64,000 nucleotides of DNA from Neptunicoccus cionae (lineage in GTDB: Bacteria; Pseudomonadota; Alphaproteobacteria; Rhodobacterales; Rhodobacteraceae). The notes beneath the pieces were generated by a model. That model did not search any database, was not told the DNA's origin, and saw only the letters and a program-made list of their open reading frames with translations. Location: the NCBI RefSeq assembly GCF_014643735.1, contig NZ_BMKA01000005.1, positions 108,824 through 172,823 of the forward strand. Direction: 5' to 3'. A program made the translations under genes and the position numbers. How positions within the stretch are numbered: the first letter of the stretch is position 1; every line of letters starts with the position of its first letter. This document shows, one piece after another, positions 28,138-37,049 of the stretch.

Positions 28138-28995
28138 ATGGAAAAGAAACACAATGCGACATGCGGGTGCGATGTCACCCCCGAAAAAGTGGACCATGCA
28201 CGCCGCCGCGTTCTGGCCGGTGCCGCTGGCGTCGCTGCGGCCAGCGCAGCGATGGTCGCAGGCAATACAGCTGTCGCTGCGACGGACGAAGCACGGGCGT
28301 ATTACGCAGACCCTGCCACCCCGGGCTTGCCGCAAGTAGACATGGCGATTGACAAGGGGCGTACCGCGCTGGTTGTCACAGATCCTCAGATCGATTTCCT
28401 GTCAGAAGACGGTGTGACATGGGGTGTGGTCGGCGAAAGCGTGACCGAGCAAGGGACGGTCGACAATATCGAGCGCCTGTTCGCCGCTGCGAAAGCTGCC
28501 GGAATGCCGGTGTTTATCTCTCCGCACTATTATTACCCGCACGATCACAAATGGGACTTTGAAGGCACCCTTGAAAAAACCATGCACGGAATTGGCATGT
28601 TTGACCGGCCGGGCCCATTGAACCTTGAAAATTTCGAAGGTTCGGGTGCGGACTGGATGCCGCAGTACAAGAAATACATCGAAGACGGCGAAACCATCGT
28701 TTGCTCCCCCCATAAAGTTTACAGTCCGGCGCAAAACGATCTCAATCTGCAACTGCGAAAGCGGGGCATCGACAAGGTTATCCTTGCAGGCATGTCTGCG
28801 AACCTTTGCACGCAAGCGCACCTCTACGAGCTGCTCGAACTGGGCTACGAAGTCGCCGTTGTTCGCGATGCAACAGCCGGTGCGAAAGTCCCCGAAGGCG
28901 ACGGCTACCTTGCCGCTATCATTAACTTCCGAATGGTCGCGAATGGCGTCTGGTGGACCGATGACGCTGTAGAACGCATCGCCCGTTCGGCTTGA
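28138..28995 (+). CDS. Tat-exported isochorismatase-fold cysteine hydrolase
   Basis: A 285-residue hydrolase of the isochorismatase/cysteine hydrolase superfamily. The N-terminus carries a twin-arginine signal (HARRRVLAGAAGVAAASAAM), so the enzyme is folded before export to the periplasm, unusual for this mostly cytosolic family. The catalytic pattern D-K-C is visible: VVTDPQIDF (Asp), KVYSPAQ (candidate Lys) and GMSANLCTQAH (nucleophile Cys). GGAG precedes the ATG at 28138. It begins a plus-strand run with YHS and DoxX proteins. The substrate is unknown; periplasmic amides or esters are possible. Confidence 0.88.
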   Translation: MEKKHNATCGCDVTPEKVDHARRRVLAGAAGVAAASAAMVAGNTAVAATDEARAYYADPATPGLPQVDMAIDKGRTALVVTDPQIDFLSEDGVTWGVVGESVTEQGTVDNIERLFAAAKAAGMPVFISPHYYYPHDHKWDFEGTLEKTMHGIGMFDRPGPLNLENFEGSGADWMPQYKKYIEDGETIVCSPHKVYSPAQNDLNLQLRKRGIDKVILAGMSANLCTQAHLYELLELGYEVAVVRDATAGAKVPEGDGYLAAIINFRMVANGVWWTDDAVERIARSA

Positions 28996-29032
28996 CCCTC
29001 CCCAAAATCGTAAACTTAAAAGGATAAATCCA

Positions 29033-29518
29033 ATGAAACCGACCCTTCGCCTTGCCTCTCTGGCATCCGTGGCTTTCATCTCTCTGTCAGCCCCTTTGTT
29101 GGCTGCTGACGAATACAATGTCTCAAACGGTCTTACACTGACGGGTAAACCGCTCGGAATGCACGGAATCGATCCGGTATCAATGTTCGGTGGTCAACAG
29201 CCCGCCTCCGGAGATGCTGCCTATACCTCTACATACGACGGCATCGACTACTATTTCTCCACTGCAGACGCCCAACATAAATTTGACAGTGACCCCGCAG
29301 GGTTTCTTCCCCAGTTCGGAGGCTTTTGCGCCTTTGGAGTGGCAGTCGGGAAAAAGCTGGACGGCGACGTGCGCTACGCGGACATCGTGGATGGAAAGCT
29401 CTACCTCTTTGTGAACGCTGCGATCTTTGAGAAGTATCTTGAAGACAAAGAGCGGGTCATCAAAGACGCCTACGCGAAGTGGCCAGAAATCCAGTCTGTT
29501 CCTGTGCAGGATTTGTAA
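29033..29518 (+). CDS. YHS-domain protein, exported
   Basis: A 161-residue protein with a Sec signal (residues 1-24, ending ALLAADE) and a YHS domain at about 45-130 (HGIDPVSMFGGQQPASGDA, FSTADAQHKFDSDPAGFLPQFGGFCAFGVA). YHS domains of this class often accompany metal or redox systems and lack the classical C-x-x-C metal site. AAGGAT precedes ATG. It follows the Tat hydrolase by 37 bases and precedes a DoxX membrane protein, so all three probably share one transcript. Confidence 0.88.
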   Translation: MKPTLRLASLASVAFISLSAPLLAADEYNVSNGLTLTGKPLGMHGIDPVSMFGGQQPASGDAAYTSTYDGIDYYFSTADAQHKFDSDPAGFLPQFGGFCAFGVAVGKKLDGDVRYADIVDGKLYLFVNAAIFEKYLEDKERVIKDAYAKWPEIQSVPVQDL

Positions 29519-29624
29519 AAAAGCAATCTTGTGAGCGCCTGAGCCACGAACTTTCCGTGGCTCAGGTTTTACAGGCAGCTCCCGTGATGAAACGGGTTCC
29601 TCAACCTCAATAAGGATAGAAAAA

Positions 29625-30011
29625 ATGAAACATTCAAGCTCACTCGCAATGCTCACGGGGCGAATAAGTATTGCGTTGGTTTTTGTAATATTCGGACTAA
29701 ACAAGCTCGCCGACTACAGCGCCGTGACCGGCTGGATGGACGCGACGGGCGTTCCCGGAGTTCTTCTGCCTCTCGTAATCATTTTTGAATTTTTCGGCGG
29801 AATAGCAATCATCGTAGGGTGGCGTACCAGATATATATCTCTGGCCTTGGCCGGCTTTTGCATTCTTTCCGCAGGGATCTTCCACTCCAATTTCGCACAA
29901 CAAGCCGAACTTGCAAATTTCATGAAAAACATCGCCATCGCTGGCGGTTTTCTTTTCCTCTTTGCCAATGGCCCAGGTGAGCTTTCACTCGATAGCGGTC
30001 GCGCGGACTAA
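29625..30011 (+). CDS. DoxX-family membrane protein
   Basis: A 128-residue inner-membrane protein with four hydrophobic segments. The first helix region GRISIALVFVIFGLNKLAD and the EFFGGIAIIVGWRTR loop are DoxX signatures. In other bacteria DoxX proteins act in thiosulfate oxidation or in membrane-associated redox and oxidative-stress complexes. Here it follows a YHS protein, a pairing that suggests a redox role. AAGGATAG precedes ATG. Confidence 0.88.
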   Translation: MKHSSSLAMLTGRISIALVFVIFGLNKLADYSAVTGWMDATGVPGVLLPLVIIFEFFGGIAIIVGWRTRYISLALAGFCILSAGIFHSNFAQQAELANFMKNIAIAGGFLFLFANGPGELSLDSGRAD

Positions 30012-30113
30012 AGTTAAAACACACCGCCAAAAGCGACCTGATGTTAAGGCAGCCCCCCTGACCCGACACGCGCCCGTGCGGTGCCTTCCCAAACGATAGA
30101 TTGTAGGTCTCCG

Positions 30114-30596
30114 ATGAAAACTCTCGTGCTCATCCCTTTCATTATGCTCGGCACCTGTGCCAGCGCACAAGAGCTGGTCTATGGGCTCGGGGGCGTTCGC
30201 TACAGTTCCGATCCTTCACAGAGCGACACACAAGTATCACTGGAGTATCGCACCGCGCCATTCCATCAACGGCGATTTACCAACTTTAGGTGGGGCGGTG
30301 CCGTTGTAGGGCACACACGCGGCGACCTTTGGGCCGGACTTGGGATCGTCGTGCAGAAAGAACTGGACGAAAACTGGTTTGTAGAAGGAAGCTTCATGCC
30401 CGGGATCTATCATGGAAGTTCGCAGGAAACAAAATTGGGAAATGCGATCGAATTCCGGTCTTTGCTGGCAGTCGGATACAAAGTTTCGGACAAGACATCA
30501 ATTTCACTCGCGATCGACCACCGCTCCAACGGTGGCCTGTCAGACCATAATCCTGGGGTAAACGGCTTGAGCCTTCGACTGCACCGCAAATACTAA
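30114..30596 (+). CDS. PagL-like lipid A 3-O-deacylase (acyloxyacyl hydrolase family)
   Basis: A 160-residue outer-membrane beta-barrel candidate with a signal peptide (MKTLVLIPFIMLGTCASAQ). The C-terminal IDHRSNGGLSDHNPGVNGLS matches the PagL active-site region: H136 and S138 are placed as the catalytic His and Ser. The third acid seen as Glu in Pseudomonas PagL appears as N150 here, twelve residues after the serine. The chain ends in an aromatic-rich last strand (RLHRKY). It would remove a fatty acid from lipid A in the outer membrane; activity is uncertain because of the substituted acid. Confidence 0.75.
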   Translation: MKTLVLIPFIMLGTCASAQELVYGLGGVRYSSDPSQSDTQVSLEYRTAPFHQRRFTNFRWGGAVVGHTRGDLWAGLGIVVQKELDENWFVEGSFMPGIYHGSSQETKLGNAIEFRSLLAVGYKVSDKTSISLAIDHRSNGGLSDHNPGVNGLSLRLHRKY

Positions 30597-30721
30597 CTTT
30601 GCTATTTAGTACTCCTGGCCTGGGGCGAAAAAAATTCAGATCAGCGTGTAACACTCTGCAACTCAACCACCTCTTAATACGTATCTGCCGCACTTTCGCG
30701 GTGGAAAACTTGGAGATGAAA

Positions 30722-31123
30722 ATGAGAAATTTTGACGTACAATCCACCGACCTTGCCGTTTCAGCAGACGCGGCGTTCGATTACATTTCGCAGCCCACCA
30801 ACCTGCCAAAATGGACCAACGCATTTTCACGTGCCGATGCCACAACAGCCGATCTGGTGACCACGAACGGCGAAGTTCCCATCAGCTTGCAGACTGTGAC
30901 CTCGCGTAAGGCAGGTAATGTCGATTGGCTGATGACCTTTCCCGACGGCTCCACGGCCGCGGCTTATTCACGGATCACACCAAATGGAGAGGATGAATCC
31001 ATTTATTCCTTCGTGCTGATGGCACCCCCTGTTCCCCTTGAGGCAATGGAAGGCGCTCTGGAAGCACAAAAAGCCATTCTGTTAACCGAGCTGGAAAAAC
31101 TGAAAGGAATTCTTGCCGCATGA
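30722..31123 (+). CDS. SRPBCC-family protein
   Basis: A 133-residue protein with the SRPBCC (START-like) helix-grip fold: MRNFDVQSTDLAVSADAAFD, FDYISQPTNLPKWTNAF and the C-terminal long helix (EALEAQKAILLTELEKL). Proteins of this group bind hydrophobic ligands or help assemble them. GGAG precedes the ATG at 30722 by 6 bases, so I start there (ATG at 30716 is too close). Its stop overlaps the sigma-factor start in an ATGA, meaning the two are translationally coupled and probably functionally linked. Confidence 0.8.
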   Translation: MRNFDVQSTDLAVSADAAFDYISQPTNLPKWTNAFSRADATTADLVTTNGEVPISLQTVTSRKAGNVDWLMTFPDGSTAAAYSRITPNGEDESIYSFVLMAPPVPLEAMEGALEAQKAILLTELEKLKGILAA

Positions 31124-31944
31124 TCATATTTGATCCCACACAGGTGGTGGCTGCGCGACAGGGAAGTCGCGCAGCCCTCGGAGGGCTTATAAACGCGGCG
31201 AAAGGACCGGTTTTCAATCTGGCGATGCGAATGCTTGCCCATCGGGAAGACGCAGAGGACGCCACGCATGAAATTTTGATCAAAATCATCACCCACCTGA
31301 GTGATGTGCGAGAAATAGATCTCGCAGGGGCATGGGCTTTTCGCGTTGCCACCCGCCATCTTACCCAAACCGCACGGCTTGGGCGGGTCGAAAAGATGCG
31401 GCTTACATTTGAGGATTTCGCCGAGAACTTGAATCACGACGAAAGGGACGGCTCCCACATCGGCCTGACGGAGATAGAACATCAACTTGCGTTGAAAGAA
31501 GTGAAAGTGGGGTGCACCTTGGCAATGCTGGTGTGTCTGTCACGGCCCCTGCGCATGGCATATATTCTTGGGGACATCTTTGAATTGACCGACACGGAAG
31601 CCAGCGGCGTCCTTGAAATTCAGGCAGGAACTTACCGCCAAAGATTGCGGCGCGCCCGATCTTCTGTCAGCGATTTCATGCAATCAAATTGCAGCATTCA
31701 TTCCGCGTCCGCCCGTTGCCGTTGTGAAAACCGCATTGCACCCGCCCTGCGGTTGGGACGCATAGAAAAGGGCGCAGCAAACTTGAACAGTGATCAGGCG
31801 GCCCAGTTGCATCCCGATGAAATCCGCAAAGACGTAGCCGCGCTCGAAACTGCACGGCGCTCGGTTGCGATCATGCGATCCAACCCGCAATTTGAGACTT
31901 CAGTCCCGTCATTGGTAGAACATCTTTTAAACCGGATAATGTAA
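31120..31944 (+). CDS. ECF-type sigma factor with cysteine-rich C-terminal extension
   Basis: A 274-residue sigma-70-family protein. Residues ~15-90 match region 2 (AMRMLAHREDAEDATHEILI, then WAFRVATRHLTQ) and ~130-180 match region 4 (LSRPLRMAYILGDIFELTDT, EASGVLEIQAGTYRQRLRRA). After residue 185 comes a roughly 85-residue extension with C191, C200 and C202, and Cys at 132 and 139. Group members with C-terminal extensions often dispense with a separate anti-sigma factor; none is adjacent. The start overlaps the SRPBCC stop. It probably redirects RNA polymerase to the surrounding envelope/redox genes. Confidence 0.85.
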   Translation: MIIFDPTQVVAARQGSRAALGGLINAAKGPVFNLAMRMLAHREDAEDATHEILIKIITHLSDVREIDLAGAWAFRVATRHLTQTARLGRVEKMRLTFEDFAENLNHDERDGSHIGLTEIEHQLALKEVKVGCTLAMLVCLSRPLRMAYILGDIFELTDTEASGVLEIQAGTYRQRLRRARSSVSDFMQSNCSIHSASARCRCENRIAPALRLGRIEKGAANLNSDQAAQLHPDEIRKDVAALETARRSVAIMRSNPQFETSVPSLVEHLLNRIM

Positions 31945-32133
31945 GAACAGCCAACGTCTGAAAGGCCGTCGGCTCCCCTGGTTCTATAGGTTGTTCAGCC
32001 ACGACAAATGCGTTGGAGACGTCCAATGGCACCCGAATAACGCAGCCTTCTAGGGCGCCGCGCCGCTCAGCGCGAGATGGGACTTAACTCCCTCGTGACC
32101 CTCGGCATCATTGAGCAAACCCGCAACCCGTTG

Positions 32134-32155
32134 GCTACAGCCCTAGGGCTGTAGC
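32134..32155. terminator. Perfect 22-base palindrome near the RTX gene end
   Basis: Arms GCTACAGCCCT and AGGGCTGTAGC are directly joined, so the site is a perfect palindrome with no loop bases. It lies 20 bases past the stop of the minus-strand Calx-beta/RTX gene. No T-run follows; as RNA it would form a strong stem, as DNA a cruciform or protein site. Confidence 0.55.
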
Positions 32156-32175
32156 AACAGGCCGCGGGTCCGCGA

Positions 32176-35100
32176 TCACAGCAATAGATCGTCCGCCCGG
32201 AAAGTTATCAAATCTGCCATGTCAATCCTGATATCTGCGCTCAGATCATTGTTAAAGTTGACCTCCAGCAATGAATTGACCGTGTCAAATCGCACCTGTC
32301 CCGCGTCAGTGAAATCGACATCCTGCCCAATAAAGGTCAGGTCTTGTTTACCAGCCTCACTGCGGTCCCCGTCAATATTCGACAGATTGACAACATCACC
32401 TTGGCCACGATTGAAATCCCGGATCGTGTCGCGTTCTTTGGGGCCCGGCAGACTGTCTTTGAAATTGAATTGGAACTCATCGGCGCCTTTACCGCCAACC
32501 AAAAGATCAGCGCCTTTACCGCCTAACAGCAAATCGTCACCCTTTGCTCCGACAAGCTTGTCGTTGCCTTTACCACCGATCAGGACGTCGCTGCCGCCGC
32601 CCCCCTTCAGAAGATCGTTTTTAGCACCGCCATAAAGCTGGTCATTGCCGTTGCGCCCGATCAATTTGTCTTTGCCGTTTAGCCCGTAAATTCCTTCGGG
32701 GTCGCCGGTACCGCGCAACACATCGTCGTTCTTTGTCCCTCTGATGTCATTGTCCAGAATGGTCGCCTCGCCGGTGTTGCTGCCCGTTGGCACAATCAAG
32801 GTTGCTGGCAAGCTGCCTTTCTTAAGCACCACCGAAAAGGTTTCATCGTTCTCTGTTCTAAAATCAGAAATGAGATCAACGCTTACAAATGCGCTGGTCT
32901 GGCCAGCATCAAAGGTGACTGCGCCTTTGGTTTCGACATAGTCCTTACCCGCCTTTGCCGTTCCGTTCTTGGTCACATAGCGGAATGTTTCGGTCTCGCT
33001 GAAAGCTTCGGACAGATTGATCTCGAAAACCGCTTTAGATGTGCCAAAGTCCTGTTCTTCCTCAATTGCGTCTGACACGAAAACCGTTCGATCCAGATTG
33101 ACGCCATCATCGTCAGAGATGAATGCAGTTTCGCGCAGCCAGCGTGCGTCGTTCGACAGGCTTGCACCTGTCGCTTTGGATACCTCGAAAACCACGGCTT
33201 CGTCGCTTTCGATGATCGAGTCGCTCTTCGAGGCCACGCTTACTGATTTTGATGTTTCCCCGGGCGCAAAGGTGATTGTGCCCGACGCCGCGGTGAAATC
33301 AACACCGTCTTCGGCTGTTCCTGGCAGCGCGCGGTAATCGACAGTAACCACCGAAGTGGACGCCTTGGACAACGTAACAATCAGCGTGGGCCGACCGCCA
33401 AAACCCGATCCAATACTTTCCTGTGCTCCCAGCGCTTCGATCGAGATCGTCGGTTCGCGCCCGCCAGCATCGTCGTCCAGAATATGCGCGACACCGACCG
33501 CGCCAGCCCCGTCGTCGCCAAGAATGGCTGTTGGCTTGACTGCAAGAAAGAATACCTCGCTCGGTTCTACGGCACGATCACCGTCAATTTTGACCCTGAC
33601 ATAGGCCGAGGTCTGGCCGGGATCAAATGTGATAGTGCCAGATTTGGCGGTGTAATCCTCGCCCGCGATGGCACTGCCATCCTTGGTGGTGAATTTGAAA
33701 TTCTGGACGGTGTCGGATGGGCGGGACATTTTGATTTCAAACAGCGCCTCCGTGGTTCCGCCGCGCCCTTCGACGACAACAGGGGACGACACAGAAAGTG
33801 CGCGGTCAATGCCAAGCCCGTCGTCATCCAAAATGAATGTGGTTTCGCGCAGAACCTTGGCATCACCGGCAAAAACTGCGCCTTTTATGTCAAAGGCTTC
33901 AAGAACAAGGGCCTCGTCGGCTTCGTTGATATTATCGCTGGTGACCCGGATGCTGACGGTTTTCGATGTTTCGCCCGGAGCGAAAACCAGTGTTCCGGAG
34001 GTTCCGGGATAATCAATCGACGGCACTGCGTCCGCTCCGATTGTTCGATAATCCACCGAAACGGTATCTACCGCCGCTTCAGACAGGGTGAACGTGTAGC
34101 GCACAGTGCCGCCAAACCCGGACCCGATGCTTTCGGTGGCGCTGATGGCATCCAAAGACAGTGTCGGTTCAGGTCCGCCCGCATCGTCGTCTATCAAAGT
34201 TGCCGTGCCGACCAGCCCCCCGGATTTGTCGCCAAGTGCAGATGTTGCTCTTAGAACCAAATCGAAGGCTTCGCTAAACTCGACCGCTTTATCGCCTATC
34301 AGGTCCACCCGAACGACCGCTTCAGTTTGACCGGGCGCAAAGCTGATCTTGCCGGACTTGCCTATGAAATCCTTCCCTGAATTCGCGCTGCCACTGCGGG
34401 TCGTGTATGAAAATTCCAATTCTGTTTCAGAAGGTTGAGACAGCTTAATGACAAACTCTGCCTGTTTCCCGTCATTGTCACCTTCAATGATAACCGGCGA
34501 GGAAACTGACATGGCTCGGTCAACGCCGGTGCCGTCATCATCCAGAATAAATGCGGTCTCGCGCAGAACTTTGGCATCGCCTTCAAATACAGCGCCGGCC
34601 ACATCCGTCAGCTCCAGCGAGAAGGATTCATCTGTTTCCGCGACATTATCACTGTCAACCCGGACATCTACGAACTTCGAGGTTTCGCCCGGCGCAAAGG
34701 TAACAGTTCCAATGGCTTCGGGGTAATCAATGCTTGCAAGCGCGGTTTGTGCCAAGGTCCGGTAATTCACCGTAACCGTATCAACCGAGGGTTCGGACAA
34801 GATCAGTTCGAAGCTGAGCGTGCCGCCAAATCCTGATCCGATGCTTTCAATTGTGTCGACCGTGTCAAGAGACAGCGTCGGCAGCGCAGAGCCTGCATCA
34901 TCATCCAAAACTGTTGCGGTTCCAACGATGCCCTCGGCTTTTTCGCCAAGTTGCGAGGTTGCATCGACAACAAGATGAAAAAACTCGGACGGCTCCAAAA
35001 GCGCATCACCCTTCACATCAACCACAACAGCCGTTTTTGTCTGGCCCGGTGCGAAACTGATTTTGCCGGATTTGGCTGTGTAATCCTGCCCGCTCACCGC

Positions 35101-36312
35101 GCTGCCGTTGCGCGTCGAATAGTTGAATTCAAGTTCTGTCTCGGATGGTTCTGAAATCTTGATTTCGAAAACCACCTGTTTGGTGCCAGCGTCCCCTTCT
35201 ACCAACTTGGCAGAGGACACAGACATTGCACGGTCATTTCCCGTCCCGTCATCATCCAGAATAAATGTAGTTTCGCGCAGTACCTTTGCATTGCCTTCAA
35301 AGGTGGCTCCGGCCACATCATAAAGTTCGATAGAAAACGCCTCGTCAGTTTCTTCAATGTTATCGCTGTCGACGCGAATACTGATCGTCTTTGACGTTTC
35401 ACCCGGGGCAAAGGTCACAACGTCCCGAACCCAAGGATAATCAATCTGGGACACGCCACTTTCGGCAAGGCTGCGATAGTTGACGCTCACCACGTCAACC
35501 GCCGGCTCTGACAATGTCAGCTTATAATGGACAGTGCCACCAAACCCCGAGCCGATGCTTTCAACGGCATTAACGCTGTCAATTGATAGGGTTGGCGTGC
35601 TGCCCCCTGCGTCATCATCCAGAATGGTGGCCGTGCCGACCAAGCCACCCGATTTGTCAGCAATGGCGCTGTTCGCGCCCACAGCCAAATGGAAAAATTC
35701 TGACGGTTCGACCGTGCTGTCCGCGGGTATATCAATGGTTACAATCTTGCTGGTCTGTCCCGGCGAAAAAGTAAGGTTGCCCGTTTTGGCGATATAATCG
35801 TCGCCCGCGGTGGCTGTGCCGTCCAGCGTTTGATAATTCAGCGTGATGTTGGATGTGCCCGGCTGTGAAAGTTTCACCTCAAAAAGAGCTTTGCGCGTGC
35901 CGCCATCGCCTTCAACAACCACAGGTGAAGACACAAAAACCGAACGGTTTAGCCCGACCCCATCATCATCAAGCACAAAAGCCGTTTCGCGCAGAACCTT
36001 GGCATCGCCCTGAAATGTAGCATCCACAGGATCAAAAAGTTCGAGCACAAAGGCTTCGTCCGTTTCATCAATATTATCGCTTAAGACACGGATACTGATG
36101 GTTTTTTCATCTTCGCCCGGCGAAAAAACCAATAGTCCGCTGGTGGCTGGAAAATCGATGCTCTGATCAGCTGTTGCCTGAAATGCACGGTAGTTGACTG
36201 ATACGGTGTCGATAGGAATTTCTGATAAGGATACGGTATAGGTAATTGTGCCACCAAACCCTGATCCAATGCTTTCGTCCGCGTTGACAGAATTAATTGT
36301 AATCGTAGTCAT
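32176..36312 (-). CDS. Giant Calx-beta / RTX type I secreted protein
   Basis: A 1378-residue protein made of ten Calx-beta domains in five A-B pairs (residues ~1-1190), then about seven RTX nonapeptides (GGxGxDxLx form, ~1195-1290) and a C-terminal secretion tail (DFNRGQGDVVNLSNID...). Calx-beta and RTX segments bind Ca2+, so the protein should fold outside the cell after type I export through its C-terminus; there is no N-terminal signal peptide. GGAG lies before ATG. No T1SS ABC/MFP genes lie in the window. It is probably an adhesin or surface-layer protein. The repeat units are of identical length (see repeat entry). Confidence 0.88.
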   Translation of the reverse strand: MTTITINSVNADESIGSGFGGTITYTVSLSEIPIDTVSVNYRAFQATADQSIDFPATSGLLVFSPGEDEKTISIRVLSDNIDETDEAFVLELFDPVDATFQGDAKVLRETAFVLDDDGVGLNRSVFVSSPVVVEGDGGTRKALFEVKLSQPGTSNITLNYQTLDGTATAGDDYIAKTGNLTFSPGQTSKIVTIDIPADSTVEPSEFFHLAVGANSAIADKSGGLVGTATILDDDAGGSTPTLSIDSVNAVESIGSGFGGTVHYKLTLSEPAVDVVSVNYRSLAESGVSQIDYPWVRDVVTFAPGETSKTISIRVDSDNIEETDEAFSIELYDVAGATFEGNAKVLRETTFILDDDGTGNDRAMSVSSAKLVEGDAGTKQVVFEIKISEPSETELEFNYSTRNGSAVSGQDYTAKSGKISFAPGQTKTAVVVDVKGDALLEPSEFFHLVVDATSQLGEKAEGIVGTATVLDDDAGSALPTLSLDTVDTIESIGSGFGGTLSFELILSEPSVDTVTVNYRTLAQTALASIDYPEAIGTVTFAPGETSKFVDVRVDSDNVAETDESFSLELTDVAGAVFEGDAKVLRETAFILDDDGTGVDRAMSVSSPVIIEGDNDGKQAEFVIKLSQPSETELEFSYTTRSGSANSGKDFIGKSGKISFAPGQTEAVVRVDLIGDKAVEFSEAFDLVLRATSALGDKSGGLVGTATLIDDDAGGPEPTLSLDAISATESIGSGFGGTVRYTFTLSEAAVDTVSVDYRTIGADAVPSIDYPGTSGTLVFAPGETSKTVSIRVTSDNINEADEALVLEAFDIKGAVFAGDAKVLRETTFILDDDGLGIDRALSVSSPVVVEGRGGTTEALFEIKMSRPSDTVQNFKFTTKDGSAIAGEDYTAKSGTITFDPGQTSAYVRVKIDGDRAVEPSEVFFLAVKPTAILGDDGAGAVGVAHILDDDAGGREPTISIEALGAQESIGSGFGGRPTLIVTLSKASTSVVTVDYRALPGTAEDGVDFTAASGTITFAPGETSKSVSVASKSDSIIESDEAVVFEVSKATGASLSNDARWLRETAFISDDDGVNLDRTVFVSDAIEEEQDFGTSKAVFEINLSEAFSETETFRYVTKNGTAKAGKDYVETKGAVTFDAGQTSAFVSVDLISDFRTENDETFSVVLKKGSLPATLIVPTGSNTGEATILDNDIRGTKNDDVLRGTGDPEGIYGLNGKDKLIGRNGNDQLYGGAKNDLLKGGGGSDVLIGGKGNDKLVGAKGDDLLLGGKGADLLVGGKGADEFQFNFKDSLPGPKERDTIRDFNRGQGDVVNLSNIDGDRSEAGKQDLTFIGQDVDFTDAGQVRFDTVNSLLEVNFNNDLSADIRIDMADLITFRADDLLL
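32733..36302 (-). repeat. Five tandem Calx-beta pair units, 714 bp each
   Basis: The coding motif SIGSGFGG recurs at 36251, 35537, 34823, 34109 and 33395 (plus-strand coordinates of its start), four intervals of exactly 714 bp (238 codons). Units differ in sequence (for example T/R after the motif and different B-domain openings), so they are old duplicates under length constraint rather than fresh copies. Confidence 0.9.
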
Positions 36313-37013
36313 AATCTTTCTCCGCTAATGGAAAATTAATAAAGTGGAAAACAGCTGATTCTTATATTCTAGTTAGAATAACTCTAAAGGGCATTTCACA
36401 CAAAAGATTCGGTTCGCAACGCGAAGCACGCCGTTGATTTGCGAAGGGTTCGGCCCATTGGGAGTGTCGCAAAGATCGGTTTCTTGTGCGTCTGGTTTCA
36501 CCCTGATCCAATTGGCGCGCTTATGACAATTGATACCAAGATTAAAATGTTGGTCAGTTTCAAAGGAACGTATCACCCAAAACCAGTGATCTTATCTGCG
36601 GTGTCCTACCGCAATCACCGATTAAGATATGAAAGCAGGTCGCCCATCGCAAAAGATCGATACTCTTTGGGCCTGACACCATTAGTTCGCAGAATCAAAC
36701 ACTGTCCGACCTTGCCGATAGGACCGCCAAAAGCGAAAGCAGGTGTGGGAAAAGCGGCGGGCCCACTAAACCGCAGGGCGGCACAACCGTGGAAGTATGG
36801 GTATTCCCGAGAGCCTGTACAAAACAGGTGGGCACCGGGTGCAATAGACCAGGGTCAGTCACAGAGCCAGCTCCCTCAAGAAACTTATCGGCCACTGGAA
36901 TAGAACTTCAGCACGAGAAGGGCAGAACCCGCCTCCACACAATCTAGGTCCTTCGGTGCGGGGGGACAAGGGCCGCTTGCAAATAAACCGATAGCGTATA
37001 AATCCGCGCCCTC
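36313..37013. other. Gene-poor spacer upstream of the RTX gene
   Basis: About 700 bases with no convincing gene. The left end carries the RTX promoter and GGAG ribosome site (minus strand). One plus-strand open frame of 154 codons resembles a decayed transposase only over a few residues (see 36523). The right end (37014-37049) is the mmcB promoter. Confidence 0.5.
36523..36627 (+). pseudogene. Possible IS6-type transposase remnant
   Basis: A segment of an open frame reads MTIDTKIKMLVSFKG...PVILSAVSYRN. FKG followed by P-x-x-VIL-x-AV and then SYR recalls the start of IS6-family transposases, where about ten residues (YVRY-like) normally lie between AV and SYR. The rest of the frame shows no DDE motif and no IS ends are seen. 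This is a weak resemblance only. Confidence 0.2.
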
Positions 37014-37043
37014 TTGACGAAATGTTCACGTATTGTTCATACT
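37014..37043 (+). promoter_or_regulatory. mmcB promoter with LexA (SOS) box
   Basis: GTTC-ACGTATT-GTTC at 37024-37038 is an exact alphaproteobacterial LexA box (GTTC-N7-GTTC). It lies between TTGACG (37014-37019, -35) and CATACT (37038-37043, -10), 18 bases apart. LexA bound here would block polymerase. With this -10, transcription would start at or next to the ATG at 37050. Confidence 0.8.
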
Positions 37044-37049
37044 GACGCA

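Noticed and set aside
37014-37049. TTG start of mmcB at 37014
   Set aside because: TTG here is part of the -35 box TTGACG, and the family start is at 37050.
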